From an uncultured Prevotellaceae bacterium (GTDB lineage Bacteria > Bacteroidota > Bacteroidia > Bacteroidales > Bacteroidaceae), in the NCBI GenBank assembly GCA_937898415.1, contig CALDLA010000130.1, forward strand, positions 1 to 56,666: a DNA stretch of 56,666 nucleotides, read 5' to 3'. Below the pieces are notes generated by a model. The model did no database searches. It was not told the DNA's origin and saw only the letters and a program-made list of their open reading frames with translations. The position numbers and the translations under genes are program-made. Shown piece by piece: positions 7,004 through 15,325 of this stretch (the first letter of the stretch is position 1; each line of letters opens with the position of its first letter).

Positions 7004-9838
7004 TTACTTCTTTAGCACAATGTTCACCATACGTTTAGGGACGATGATAACCTTAGCAACCTGGAAGCCCTCGAGATACTTCTTGGCGCGCTCGTCGTTG
7101 AGCACAGCCTCCTCGATGGTCTTGTTATCAGCATCGGCGGCGAACTCCATTTCCAGACGGGTCTTGCCGTTGAAGGCCACACCCAGCTTGACGGAATTCT
7201 CGACCAAGTACTGCTCATCCCACTTCGGCCATTGAGCATCGCAGACACTACCCTCGCCGCCCAGCATCTCGAAGAGCTCTTCAGCAATATGTGGAGCAAA
7301 CGGAGCGATGAGCACCACGAGTGTCTTCATCATCTCACGGTTCTTGCACTTCTGCTGTGACAGTTCGTTGACGCAGATCATAAAGGCAGAGATAGAGGTG
7401 TTGTACGAGAACGTCTCAATGTCCTGCGTCACCTTCTTGATAAGTTTGTGGACGGACTTCAGGTTGTCGGCGGTAGCTTCTTCATTGGTGGCAATGTCAT
7501 CACCACATACCGAACAAACAAGGTTCCAGAACTTGCGGAGGAAGCGGTGGCAGCCGTCGATACCGTTGGTATCCCAGGGCTTCGACTGCTCAACGGGACC
7601 AAGGAACATCTCGTAGAGACGCAGGGTGTCGGCGCCGTACTTCTCGACAATCATATCAGGATTGACGACGTTGAACATCGACTTCGACATCTTTTCGATA
7701 GCCCAGCCACACTTGTACTGGCCATTCTCAAGAATAAACTCAGCATTGTTGTACTCAGGGCGCCAAGCCTTGAAGGCCTCGATGTCGAGCACGTCAGCCG
7801 AGACGATGTTCACATCGACGTGGATAGGCGTAGTGGTGTACTTGTCCTTCAAGCCGAAGCTGACGAACTTACCCTTGTCGGCACCCTCGTCCTCGACACG
7901 ATACACGAAGTTGGAGCGGCCCTGAATCATACCCTGATTGACCAGCTTCTTGAAGGGCTCGTCCTCGCAAGAGTAGCCGGAGTCGTATAGGAACTTGTTC
8001 CAGAAGCGCGAGTAGATGAGGTGACCTGTAGCGTGCTCCGTACCACCCACGTAGAGGTCGACGTTGCGCCAGTACTCATCGATGTCCTTATTGACGAGAG
8101 CCTTCTCGTTCTTCGGGTCCATATAGCGCAGGTAGTAAGCCGACGAGCCGGCGAAACCAGGCATCGTATTCAACTCCAACGGGAAGACGGTCTTGTTGTC
8201 GATCGCAGAACGATCGACAACTGTATCGGTCTTCGTGTCCCAAGCCCATTTCTTGGCGCGGCCCAATGGCGGCTCGCCCGTTTCCGTAGGCTTGTACTCA
8301 TCAATCTCAGGCAGCTCTAGAGGCAGACACTCCTTCGGAATCATATAGGGCATATCGTCCTTGTAGTACACGGGGAACGGCTCACCCCAATAGCGCTGAC
8401 GTGAGAAAATGGCGTCGCGCAGACGATAGTTCACCTTTACACGACCCAGACCCTGCTCCGTTACATATTTCTTTGTAGCGGCGATTGCCTCCTTGACGGT
8501 CAGGCCGTTCAGCGAGAACTTGGCTGACGATGAATTGCAGACGATACCCTCTTTGGCATCGTAGCTCTCCTCAGAGACGTCGGCACCCTCAATCAGCGGG
8601 ATGATCGGCAGATTAAAGTGCTTGGCGAAGGCATAGTCACGAGAGTCGTGAGCAGGCACAGCCATAATGGCACCCGTACCGTAACCAGCCAGCACATATT
8701 CGGCAATCCAGATGGGTATCTTCTCATCCGTAAACGGATTGATGGCGTAAGAGCCTGAAAACACGCCCGTCACTTTGTGGTCCATCTGACGGTCGCGCTC
8801 GGTACGCTTCTTCACGTAGTCAAGGTATTTCTCTACTTCTTCCTTCTGCTCGGGTGTAGTCAACTCGGCTACGAGGTCAGATTCAGGAGCCAGTACCATA
8901 AACGTCACGCCGAACATCGTGTCGGCACGAGTAGTAAAGATGGTGAAATGCTTGTCGCTATCAGCCACCTGGAACTCCACCTCCGTACCCTCGGAGCGAC
9001 CAATCCAGTTGCGCTGCGTCTCTTTCAGCGAGTCTGTCCAGTCAATGGTCTCCAGACCGTCGAGCAGGCGCTGGGCGTAAGCCGACACACGGAGGCACCA
9101 TTGGCGCATCTTCTTCTGCACCACAGGATAGCCGCCGCGAACGGAGACGCCGTCGACCACCTCGTCGTTGGCTAATACCGTACCCAACTTCGGGCACCAG
9201 TTCACCATCGTATCAGCTAGGTAGGCGATGCGGTAGTTCATCAGCACCTCTTGCTTCTTCTTCTCTGAGAAATTGTGCCAGTCAGCAGCCGTGAAGTGCA
9301 GCTCCTCCGTACCGAGGGCGTTGCAGTTCTCAGTACCCATCAGTTCGAAGTGCTCAATCAGCTTAATCGTGGGCTGAGCCTTATGCGACGAGGTAGAATA
9401 GTACGACTTGAACATACGCTGGAAGGCCCATTGCGTCCACTTGTAGTAGATGGGGTCGCAGGTGCGCACTTCGCGCTCCCAGTCGAACGAGAAGCCAATT
9501 TTGTCCAACTGCGAGCGATAGCGGTCGATGTTCTCAAATGTCGTCTTCTCAGGATGCTGACCAGTCTGGATGGCATACTGCTCAGCAGGCAGTCCGTAGG
9601 CGTCGTAGCCCATCGGGTTCAGCACGTTGAAGCCCTGCTGACGCTTGTAGCGGGCATAGATATCCGAGGCGATATATCCTAAGGGATGACCCACGTGCAG
9701 GCCTGCTCCGCTGGGGTAGGGGAACATGTTCAGCACGTAGAACTTCTTCTTCTTCGGGTTCTCTACTACGCGGTAGGTCTTCTGGTCCACCCACCGCTTC
9801 TGCCATTTCTTCTCAATCTCTCTGAAATTGTAATCCAT
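7004..9838 (-). CDS. leuS: Leucyl-tRNA synthetase
   Basis: A class Ia synthetase that charges tRNA-Leu. The 944-residue product has the HIGH motif as HVGH (residues 48-51, in PSGAGLHVGHPLGY) and KMSKS at residues 716-720. Between them lies the large CP1 editing insertion. The C-terminal region has the anticodon-binding helical bundle and ends with a small KOW-like tail. It is longer than E. coli LeuS (860), which is normal for Bacteroidota. A promoter with both elements lies about 50-80 bp upstream. First gene of the leftward leuS, yitT-like, rdgB, porZ-like unit. Confidence 0.97.
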   Translation of the reverse strand: MDYNFREIEKKWQKRWVDQKTYRVVENPKKKKFYVLNMFPYPSGAGLHVGHPLGYIASDIYARYKRQQGFNVLNPMGYDAYGLPAEQYAIQTGQHPEKTTFENIDRYRSQLDKIGFSFDWEREVRTCDPIYYKWTQWAFQRMFKSYYSTSSHKAQPTIKLIEHFELMGTENCNALGTEELHFTAADWHNFSEKKKQEVLMNYRIAYLADTMVNWCPKLGTVLANDEVVDGVSVRGGYPVVQKKMRQWCLRVSAYAQRLLDGLETIDWTDSLKETQRNWIGRSEGTEVEFQVADSDKHFTIFTTRADTMFGVTFMVLAPESDLVAELTTPEQKEEVEKYLDYVKKRTERDRQMDHKVTGVFSGSYAINPFTDEKIPIWIAEYVLAGYGTGAIMAVPAHDSRDYAFAKHFNLPIIPLIEGADVSEESYDAKEGIVCNSSSAKFSLNGLTVKEAIAATKKYVTEQGLGRVKVNYRLRDAIFSRQRYWGEPFPVYYKDDMPYMIPKECLPLELPEIDEYKPTETGEPPLGRAKKWAWDTKTDTVVDRSAIDNKTVFPLELNTMPGFAGSSAYYLRYMDPKNEKALVNKDIDEYWRNVDLYVGGTEHATGHLIYSRFWNKFLYDSGYSCEDEPFKKLVNQGMIQGRSNFVYRVEDEGADKGKFVSFGLKDKYTTTPIHVDVNIVSADVLDIEAFKAWRPEYNNAEFILENGQYKCGWAIEKMSKSMFNVVNPDMIVEKYGADTLRLYEMFLGPVEQSKPWDTNGIDGCHRFLRKFWNLVCSVCGDDIATNEEATADNLKSVHKLIKKVTQDIETFSYNTSISAFMICVNELSQQKCKNREMMKTLVVLIAPFAPHIAEELFEMLGGEGSVCDAQWPKWDEQYLVENSVKLGVAFNGKTRLEMEFAADADNKTIEEAVLNDERAKKYLEGFQVAKVIIVPKRMVNIVLKK

Positions 9839-9885
9839 TGTTGTATTTTGCTTTTAATAGTTTCCGTACGTTATTATCGCGGATG

Positions 9886-9916
9886 CAAAGGTACGAATTA
9901 GTAAGAAGAATGCAAA
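9886..9916 (-). promoter_or_regulatory. leuS promoter
   Basis: On the minus strand: TTTG (9913-9916), 19-bp spacer, TACCTTTG (9886-9893). This fits the Bacteroidota -33/-7 consensus (TTTG, 19-21 bp, TAnnTTTG), about 47 nt before the leuS ATG. Confidence 0.75.
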
Positions 9917-9931
9917 ATTTTTCCTAAAGTT

Positions 9932-9963
9932 TTTGGTGGTTTGCTAATAAAAACGTATCTTTG
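9932..9963 (+). promoter_or_regulatory. Promoter of the fucI-type isomerase gene
   Basis: TTTG (9932-9935), 20-bp spacer, TATCTTTG (9956-9963), 44 nt before the ATG at 10008. It is divergent from the leuS promoter and the two occupy a shared 170-bp region. Confidence 0.75.
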
Positions 9964-10007
9964 TGGCTTGAAATTTACTTATTACTACTTTATAAATTTT
10001 TGTGATT

Positions 10008-11504
10008 ATGAACAATGTACCTGTAATTAAGATTGGTATCGTGGCCGTAAGCCGCGACTGTTTCCCCGAGTCATTGGCTGTTAACCGCCGTAAGGCCGTG
10101 ATTGCCAAGTATGTAGAGAAGTTTGGCAATGCCGACATCTATGAGTGCCCCATCTGTATCGTTGAGAGTGAGATCCACGCTCAGCAGGCTCTTGAGGACG
10201 TGAAGAAGGCTGGATGTAACGCCCTGTGCGTTTACCTCGGCAACTTCGGTCCTGAGATTTCTGAGACCATGATTGCTGACTGGTTCCAGGGCCCGACGAT
10301 GTTCTGTGCTGCAGCTGAGGAGACTCAGAATGACCTGATTGACGGTCGTGGCGACGCTTATTGCGGTATGCTGAATGCCAGCCAGGCGCTCTCTCTGCGT
10401 AAGACCCGTGCTTACATTCCCGAGGAGCCCGTCGGCGACGCTGCCCAGTGTGCTGAGATGATTCATGAGTTCCTGCCCATCGCCCGCGCTATTGTCGGTC
10501 TGCAGAACCTGAAGATCATCAGCTTCGGTCCCCGTCCCAACAACTTCCTGGCTTGTAACGCTCCTATCCGCGCCCTCTATGACCTCGACGTGGAGATTGA
10601 GGAGAACTCCGAGCTCGACCTGCTCGAGGCCTTCCAGAAGCACCAGGGCGACCCCCGTATCGACGATGTCGTGAAGGATATGGCTGCCGAGCTGGGTACT
10701 GGCAACAAGATTCCTCACGTGCTGCCGAAGCTGGCTCAGTATGAGCTAACGCTGACCGACTGGATTGAGGGTCACAAGGGTAGCCGCCAGTTCGTGGCTA
10801 TGGCCAACAAGTGCTGGCCTGCTTTCCAGACTATGTTCGGCTTCGTTCCCTGCTACGTCAACAGCCGTCTGACCTCTCGTGGTATTCCCGTTGCCTGTGA
10901 GGTTGACATCTATGGTGCTCTGTCAGAGTACATCGGTACTTGCATCTCGCAGGATGCCGTTACGCTGCTCGACATCAATAACACCGTACCTCAGGATATG
11001 TATGAGGAGAGCATCAAGGGCAAGAAGTTCGCATGCGATACCTATACTGAGAAGGAAATCTTCATGGGCTTCCACTGTGGTAACACCGCTTCCAGCAAGG
11101 TCTGCAACTGCCAGATGTGCTTCCAGCGCATCATGGCCCGCGCCCTGCCTGTTGAGGTGACCAACGGTACGCTTGAGGGTGACATCCAGCCCGGTCTGGC
11201 TACTGTTTATCGTCTGCAGTCAACGGCCGACACCAAGCTGCGCGCTTACATCGCTCAGGGCGAGGTCATTCCTGTAGCTACCCGTTCGTTCGGTTCTATC
11301 GGTATCTTCGGCATCAAGAACATGAGCCGCTTCTACCGTCACGTCCTCATCGAGAAGCACTATCCGCACCACTGCGCCGTCATGTTCGGCCACCAGGGTA
11401 AGTACCTGTGGGAAGTGCTGAAGTACATGGGCATCCCCGTGGATGAGATTGACTACAACTTCCCGAAAGGTGACTACTATCCCACGGAGAATCCGTTCTG
11501 CTAA
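10008..11504 (+). CDS. L-fucose/L-arabinose isomerase family protein
   Basis: The 498-residue protein has the fucose isomerase N-terminal Rossmann-like domains (IGIVAVSRDCFPESLA onward) and the C-terminal domain with EVDIYGALSEY, LDINNT and GFHCGNT, the region that holds metal-binding residues in the family. Members interconvert L-fucose and L-fuculose or related aldoses with Mn2+. The ATG at 10008 is preferred over the upstream GTG at 10002. Codon use is strongly biased (many GTC, CGT/CGC, CTG, AAG), unlike neighbouring genes, suggesting high expression. It has its own promoter and terminator. No fuculokinase or aldolase is adjacent, so the substrate is not settled. Confidence 0.85.
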   Translation: MNNVPVIKIGIVAVSRDCFPESLAVNRRKAVIAKYVEKFGNADIYECPICIVESEIHAQQALEDVKKAGCNALCVYLGNFGPEISETMIADWFQGPTMFCAAAEETQNDLIDGRGDAYCGMLNASQALSLRKTRAYIPEEPVGDAAQCAEMIHEFLPIARAIVGLQNLKIISFGPRPNNFLACNAPIRALYDLDVEIEENSELDLLEAFQKHQGDPRIDDVVKDMAAELGTGNKIPHVLPKLAQYELTLTDWIEGHKGSRQFVAMANKCWPAFQTMFGFVPCYVNSRLTSRGIPVACEVDIYGALSEYIGTCISQDAVTLLDINNTVPQDMYEESIKGKKFACDTYTEKEIFMGFHCGNTASSKVCNCQMCFQRIMARALPVEVTNGTLEGDIQPGLATVYRLQSTADTKLRAYIAQGEVIPVATRSFGSIGIFGIKNMSRFYRHVLIEKHYPHHCAVMFGHQGKYLWEVLKYMGIPVDEIDYNFPKGDYYPTENPFC

Positions 11505-11520
11505 TCAGACGTCCATCCAA

Positions 11521-11553
11521 CAGTCCGCCTGCATCAAGTAGGCGGACTGTTTA
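11521..11553 (+). terminator. Terminator after the isomerase gene
   Basis: Perfect 10-bp GC-rich stem (cagtccgcct / aggcggactg) with a 9-nt loop, followed by a short T-rich stretch. Placed 17 bp after the stop codon. Confidence 0.75.
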
Positions 11554-11585
11554 CAATTTAGACCATTAACAAAAAAAGTAAGCTT

Positions 11586-12575
11586 ATGAAAAGAACTTTA
11601 CGTTTCGCTTTCGTTGCCCTGATGGCAATGGTGATGGGTAATGCCTATGGTCAGGGAACAACCTTCGACTTCGACAATGACTATGCCAAGCTGTTCCCCA
11701 CTCTGCCAGGTGTCTCGACAAATGAAACGACTGATGGCGACTTTAACGAAGCCACCACGTCAACAGCCATCGATGGCTTCACCGTAACCGTGTCGCCTAA
11801 AGAAGAAAGTGCGACCAATGCCAACCGCATCTGGACTGCTGTTCCCCGTCTGCGTATGTATTCTGGTACGTTGACCATTAATGGTAAAGGCATCAAGAAG
11901 ATTGAATTTACTCACAAGGACGGCAACTTTAACTTAACCGCTTCGACGGGTAAACTTGAAGGCAATGTCTGGACTGGTGAGGCCGACGAGGTCGTGTTCA
12001 CTTGCAGCAGGAACACACAGATCAACAAGATTGTCATCAATGGAGAAGGTGGCGGCGATACGCCTGTCACGCCAGAAACAAAAACCATCAATGTGGCTAA
12101 GGCGCTGGAGACTATCGCAGCATTGGCAGACGGTGCTACCACCAGCGAGAAGTATCAAGTGAAGGGTTACATTGTAGGCACTCCCGACTTCCAGCGTAGG
12201 GATGATGGCTCACTCTATGGCAACGTGAACTGTGACATTGCCGACGAGAAAGGCGGTACCAACCTGCTGACCGTCTTCCGTGGCAAGAACTTTGGCAACC
12301 AGAACTTCACAGAGGAGACCATCTCCACTTTGAAGGAAGGCGACGAGGTGGTGTTTGAGGGTCAGCTGCAGAAGTTTGTCAAGGACGGCGTGACCACTCC
12401 TGAAATCAAGAACTGCTATCTGATCAGCATCAACGGCAAGGATGCAGCCAGCGTTAAAGCCGTCAGGACTGCCCTGGATGTAAATGCACCCGTCTACAAC
12501 GTCGGCGGCCAGAAGGTCTCTGACAACTATCGCGGTCTGGTTATCCAGAACGGCAGGAAGTACATCAACAAATAA
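11586..12575 (+). CDS. Secreted protein with OB-fold-like domain and C-terminal sorting-type tail
   Basis: 329 residues: signal peptide (MKRTLRFAFVALMAMVMGNA), a beta-rich N-terminal domain of about 130 residues (FDFDNDYAKLFPTLPG), a Gly/Pro linker (GGGDTPVTPE), then a domain of about 110 residues. That last part (EKYQVKGYIVGT, LLTVFRGKNF, EGDEVVFEGQL) resembles the OB-fold-like modules common in secreted Bacteroidota proteins. The C-terminus (VYNVGGQKVSDNYRGLVIQN and then GRKYINK) is the short tail found on many Prevotella secreted proteins. Substrate and role unknown; it sits in the carbohydrate region between the isomerase and GH28. Confidence 0.7.
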   Translation: MKRTLRFAFVALMAMVMGNAYGQGTTFDFDNDYAKLFPTLPGVSTNETTDGDFNEATTSTAIDGFTVTVSPKEESATNANRIWTAVPRLRMYSGTLTINGKGIKKIEFTHKDGNFNLTASTGKLEGNVWTGEADEVVFTCSRNTQINKIVINGEGGGDTPVTPETKTINVAKALETIAALADGATTSEKYQVKGYIVGTPDFQRRDDGSLYGNVNCDIADEKGGTNLLTVFRGKNFGNQNFTEETISTLKEGDEVVFEGQLQKFVKDGVTTPEIKNCYLISINGKDAASVKAVRTALDVNAPVYNVGGQKVSDNYRGLVIQNGRKYINK

Positions 12576-12587
12576 AAAACAACACAG

Positions 12588-12619
12588 AAAAGAGTCATCC
12601 GTAAGGGTGGCTCTTTTTC
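12588..12619 (+). terminator. Terminator after the OB-fold-like secreted protein gene
   Basis: Stem aaagagtcatcc / ggtggctcttt (with G-U pairs), short loop and a run of five T, 13 bp after the stop codon. Confidence 0.75.
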
Positions 12620-12643
12620 AGATAAGTCGTAAAAGACATCAAG

Positions 12644-14050
12644 ATGAAGAGAGCAATTTTGATGCTGGCGTTAGTCGTGCTGCTGTCGTTGACAGCTGAA
12701 GCGAAGGATTACAACGTCGTGGACTTCGGCGCCGTCAACGACACGACGGTGCTCAGTACTGCGGCCATTCAGCGGGCTGTCGATGATTGTTCAAAGGCTG
12801 GCGGCGGGCGCGTGGTGGTGCCTGCCGGTATATATAAGATAGGTACGCTCGTGATGCGAAGCCACGTCAACCTCTATTTGGAGCAAGGTGCGACGCTCTA
12901 CGGCAGCACCCGCCTGGAGGATTACCGCCCGCTGAAGACTGACTATGTATCGCTGCGCACGCAGACGGCTACTGTCCAGCTCATCTATGCCGACGGAGTC
13001 GAGGATGTCACTATCAGCGGGTACGGCACCATCGACGGACGCGGACGAGCCTTTAAAAAGTTGTCGTGGAATGATGAGGGCATCACGCGCCCCCACCTGC
13101 TACGTTTCATCCAGAGTCGGGACATACGTATTGAGAACATCACGCTGCGCAACTCTGCCTGTTGGATGCAGCACTACTTAGCCTGCGACCGCCTACAGAT
13201 TAGCGGCATCAAGGTCATTAACCGCAACAACTACAACAACGACGCACTCGACTTGGACGGTTGCCACGATGTGGTGGTGACGGGACTGATAGCCGACAGC
13301 GACGACGATGCCATCACGCTGAAGTCAACGTCGCCCCGTCTCTGCGAGAACATTCGCATCGCCAACAGTGTCGTGTCCAGCCATTGCAACGCCGTGAAGT
13401 TGGGTACAGAGACCAACGGCGGTTTCCGCAATATTAATATCAGTGGCATCGTGGTCAAGCCCAGCAGCGACCAGCAGGAGAAATTCTTCGGACAATGGCG
13501 GGGCACGTCGGCCATCTCGTTGGAGATTGTCGATGGCGGCACGATGGAGAACGTCAGCCTGAGCGACTTCACCGTCGAGGGCACCGAGTCGCCCATCTTC
13601 ATTCGCCTGGCCAATCGTGGGCGAGGTTACAAGTTGAGAGGTGGTGACGGAACGCTCAGCGGTAACGGCAATGACGACACGATAGCCGAACTGATTCCTA
13701 TTGACCATGTAGGAACGATACGAGGACTGCATCTGAGCAACATCAGCGTACGCAATGCCGGCCCTGTCGGGTGCAGCATCACGGGTCTTCCCAACCATCC
13801 CGTTGAGGACGTCTGGCTGACGAATATCACCATCCACCATCAGGGTGGCATCACGCAAGCCGACCTCCCGAAGATTGACGAGGCTCTGCAGGATGAGAAG
13901 GAGAAGGAATACCCCGAGGCCACGATGTGGGGCAACCTCCCCGCCAAGGGCTTTTTCATTCGTCACGCCCGCCGCATCAACTTCCAGAATGTGGAAGTAA
14001 TGACCGCCGAACCTGACGTTCGCCCCGAGTATGTGCGGGTGGACACATAA
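12644..14050 (+). CDS. Glycoside hydrolase family 28 (polygalacturonase-like)
   Basis: A 468-residue secreted enzyme with signal peptide (MKRAILMLALVVLLSLTAEA) and a right-handed parallel beta-helix. The start (DYNVVDFGAVNDTTVLSTAA) and the KAGGGRVVVPAGIY segment are typical. Catalytic region motifs: NNDALDLDG (residues about 198-206) and DSDDDAITLKS supply the Asp residues, followed by SSHCNAVKLGTETNGG, where the His lies. GH28 enzymes cut pectic polymers by inversion. Whether this one is a polygalacturonase or rhamnogalacturonan-type enzyme cannot be told. It lies 68 bp after the OB-fold-like gene, beyond a terminator. Confidence 0.93.
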   Translation: MKRAILMLALVVLLSLTAEAKDYNVVDFGAVNDTTVLSTAAIQRAVDDCSKAGGGRVVVPAGIYKIGTLVMRSHVNLYLEQGATLYGSTRLEDYRPLKTDYVSLRTQTATVQLIYADGVEDVTISGYGTIDGRGRAFKKLSWNDEGITRPHLLRFIQSRDIRIENITLRNSACWMQHYLACDRLQISGIKVINRNNYNNDALDLDGCHDVVVTGLIADSDDDAITLKSTSPRLCENIRIANSVVSSHCNAVKLGTETNGGFRNINISGIVVKPSSDQQEKFFGQWRGTSAISLEIVDGGTMENVSLSDFTVEGTESPIFIRLANRGRGYKLRGGDGTLSGNGNDDTIAELIPIDHVGTIRGLHLSNISVRNAGPVGCSITGLPNHPVEDVWLTNITIHHQGGITQADLPKIDEALQDEKEKEYPEATMWGNLPAKGFFIRHARRINFQNVEVMTAEPDVRPEYVRVDT

Positions 14051-14091
14051 ACTTTTTATCCTGTATACAATTGGAAAAAGGAAAAAATGCG

Positions 14092-14099
14092 TATCTTTG
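14092..14099 (+). promoter_or_regulatory. -7 box ending 5 nt before the start codon
   Basis: TATCTTTG ends at 14099 and the ATG is at 14105. A TTGG element at 14071-14074 gives an approximate -33 match. If used, the transcript would begin at or next to the start codon. Confidence 0.5.
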
Positions 14100-14104
14100 C
14101 ACAC

Positions 14105-15316
14105 ATGAAAAGAGGAGTAATGATTTTATGGGTGTTGCTGACGGCGGTGAGCCTTATGGCACAGAAAGCGGTGGTCGACGGCATCGTCGTTGATGCGGTT
14201 ACAGGACAGCCAGTGGCGGGAGCCAGCGTGACGGCTGACGGATGGTCGGTGGTGACTAACAATGACGGTTATTTCGCGCTCAAGAGCGAACAATTGCCGA
14301 ACTCTGTTTTAGTATCCCACGTGGGATATCACTCCAGACGGTTAGCCGTTGACGGTCAGTTGGCAGAGCACCTTCAGATACGCTTGTCGCCAGCAACCAT
14401 CCAGTTGCACGAGGTTTTGGTGCTGGCTGAGAATCCGCGCGACCTGGTGTTGGCAGCCATCAACAAGATTACGCACAACTACAGCCGACAGCCCGAATTA
14501 TACCGTTGCTTCTACCGCGAGACGGCCATGAAACGGCAGCATTTCATCTGCGTGGCTGAGGGAGTGGTTGATATGTATAAGAGTGGTTATGGCCACACAT
14601 CGTACCGTGACCGGGTTGCCATTGACAAGGGGCGCCGCTTGCTCAGTCCCAAGCAGGGCGATACACTCGGCGTAAAAGTGCTTGGTGGTCCTGTGGCTCC
14701 TATACAGTTAGACGTTGTGAAGAATACGGAATTATTACTGAATGCTCAGGAACTGGGCTACTACGAACTGAAGATGGAGTCGCCGACGACTATCGGCGAA
14801 CGGTCTCAGTATGTGGTCAGTCTTGTGCCGAGGGTGAAGATGCCCTATGCACTCTACTTCGGTTCGCTTTATATTGACAAGGAGACGCTGGCTTTCACCC
14901 GTGCAGAACTGTCATTGGACATGAGCGACCGTGAGAAGGCGACCGAGGCCATGCTGATTAGAAAGCCGGCGGGCGTTCGCTTCAGGCCGAAGGAGTTGTC
15001 GTTGCTTGTGGATTATCGGCAGGGTGCCGACGGTGTGTCGCGTATCAGTTACATCCGTACGACGTTCCGCTTCAACTGCGACTGGAAGCGGCGACTGCTG
15101 GCCACTTCGTTTACTGCTTGCTGCGAACTGGCAGTCACCAACAGCACTAACCACGAGGCGAAGCCCATCCGAGGCCGTGAGTCGTTCGACCAGCGCGACG
15201 CTTTCTTTGATAAGGTCGACTATTTCCGTGATCCCACCTTTTGGCAGGATTACAACATCATCGAGCCTACAGAGTCGCTCGACAAGGCCGTCCTACGGCT
15301 GTTGAAGAAATACTGA
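14105..15316 (+). CDS. CarboxypepD_reg-like domain protein, probably surface or periplasmic
   Basis: From the ATG at 14105 the 403-residue product has a signal peptide (MKRGVMILWVLLTAVSLMAQ) and then one carboxypeptidase-regulatory-like beta-sandwich (VVDGIVVDAVTGQPVAGASV ... TNNDGYFAL). A domain of about 270 residues follows (YRCFYRETAMKRQHF, FGSLYIDKETLAFTRAEL) that resembles the regions after this fold in many Bacteroidota proteins of unknown function. No TonB plug or barrel is present. The open frame starts upstream, but those codons overlap the promoter. An internal Met at 14120 is possible but would lose the basic signal-peptide residues. Confidence 0.75.
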   Translation: MKRGVMILWVLLTAVSLMAQKAVVDGIVVDAVTGQPVAGASVTADGWSVVTNNDGYFALKSEQLPNSVLVSHVGYHSRRLAVDGQLAEHLQIRLSPATIQLHEVLVLAENPRDLVLAAINKITHNYSRQPELYRCFYRETAMKRQHFICVAEGVVDMYKSGYGHTSYRDRVAIDKGRRLLSPKQGDTLGVKVLGGPVAPIQLDVVKNTELLLNAQELGYYELKMESPTTIGERSQYVVSLVPRVKMPYALYFGSLYIDKETLAFTRAELSLDMSDREKATEAMLIRKPAGVRFRPKELSLLVDYRQGADGVSRISYIRTTFRFNCDWKRRLLATSFTACCELAVTNSTNHEAKPIRGRESFDQRDAFFDKVDYFRDPTFWQDYNIIEPTESLDKAVLRLLKKY

Positions 15317-15325
15317 GTCCTGCGC

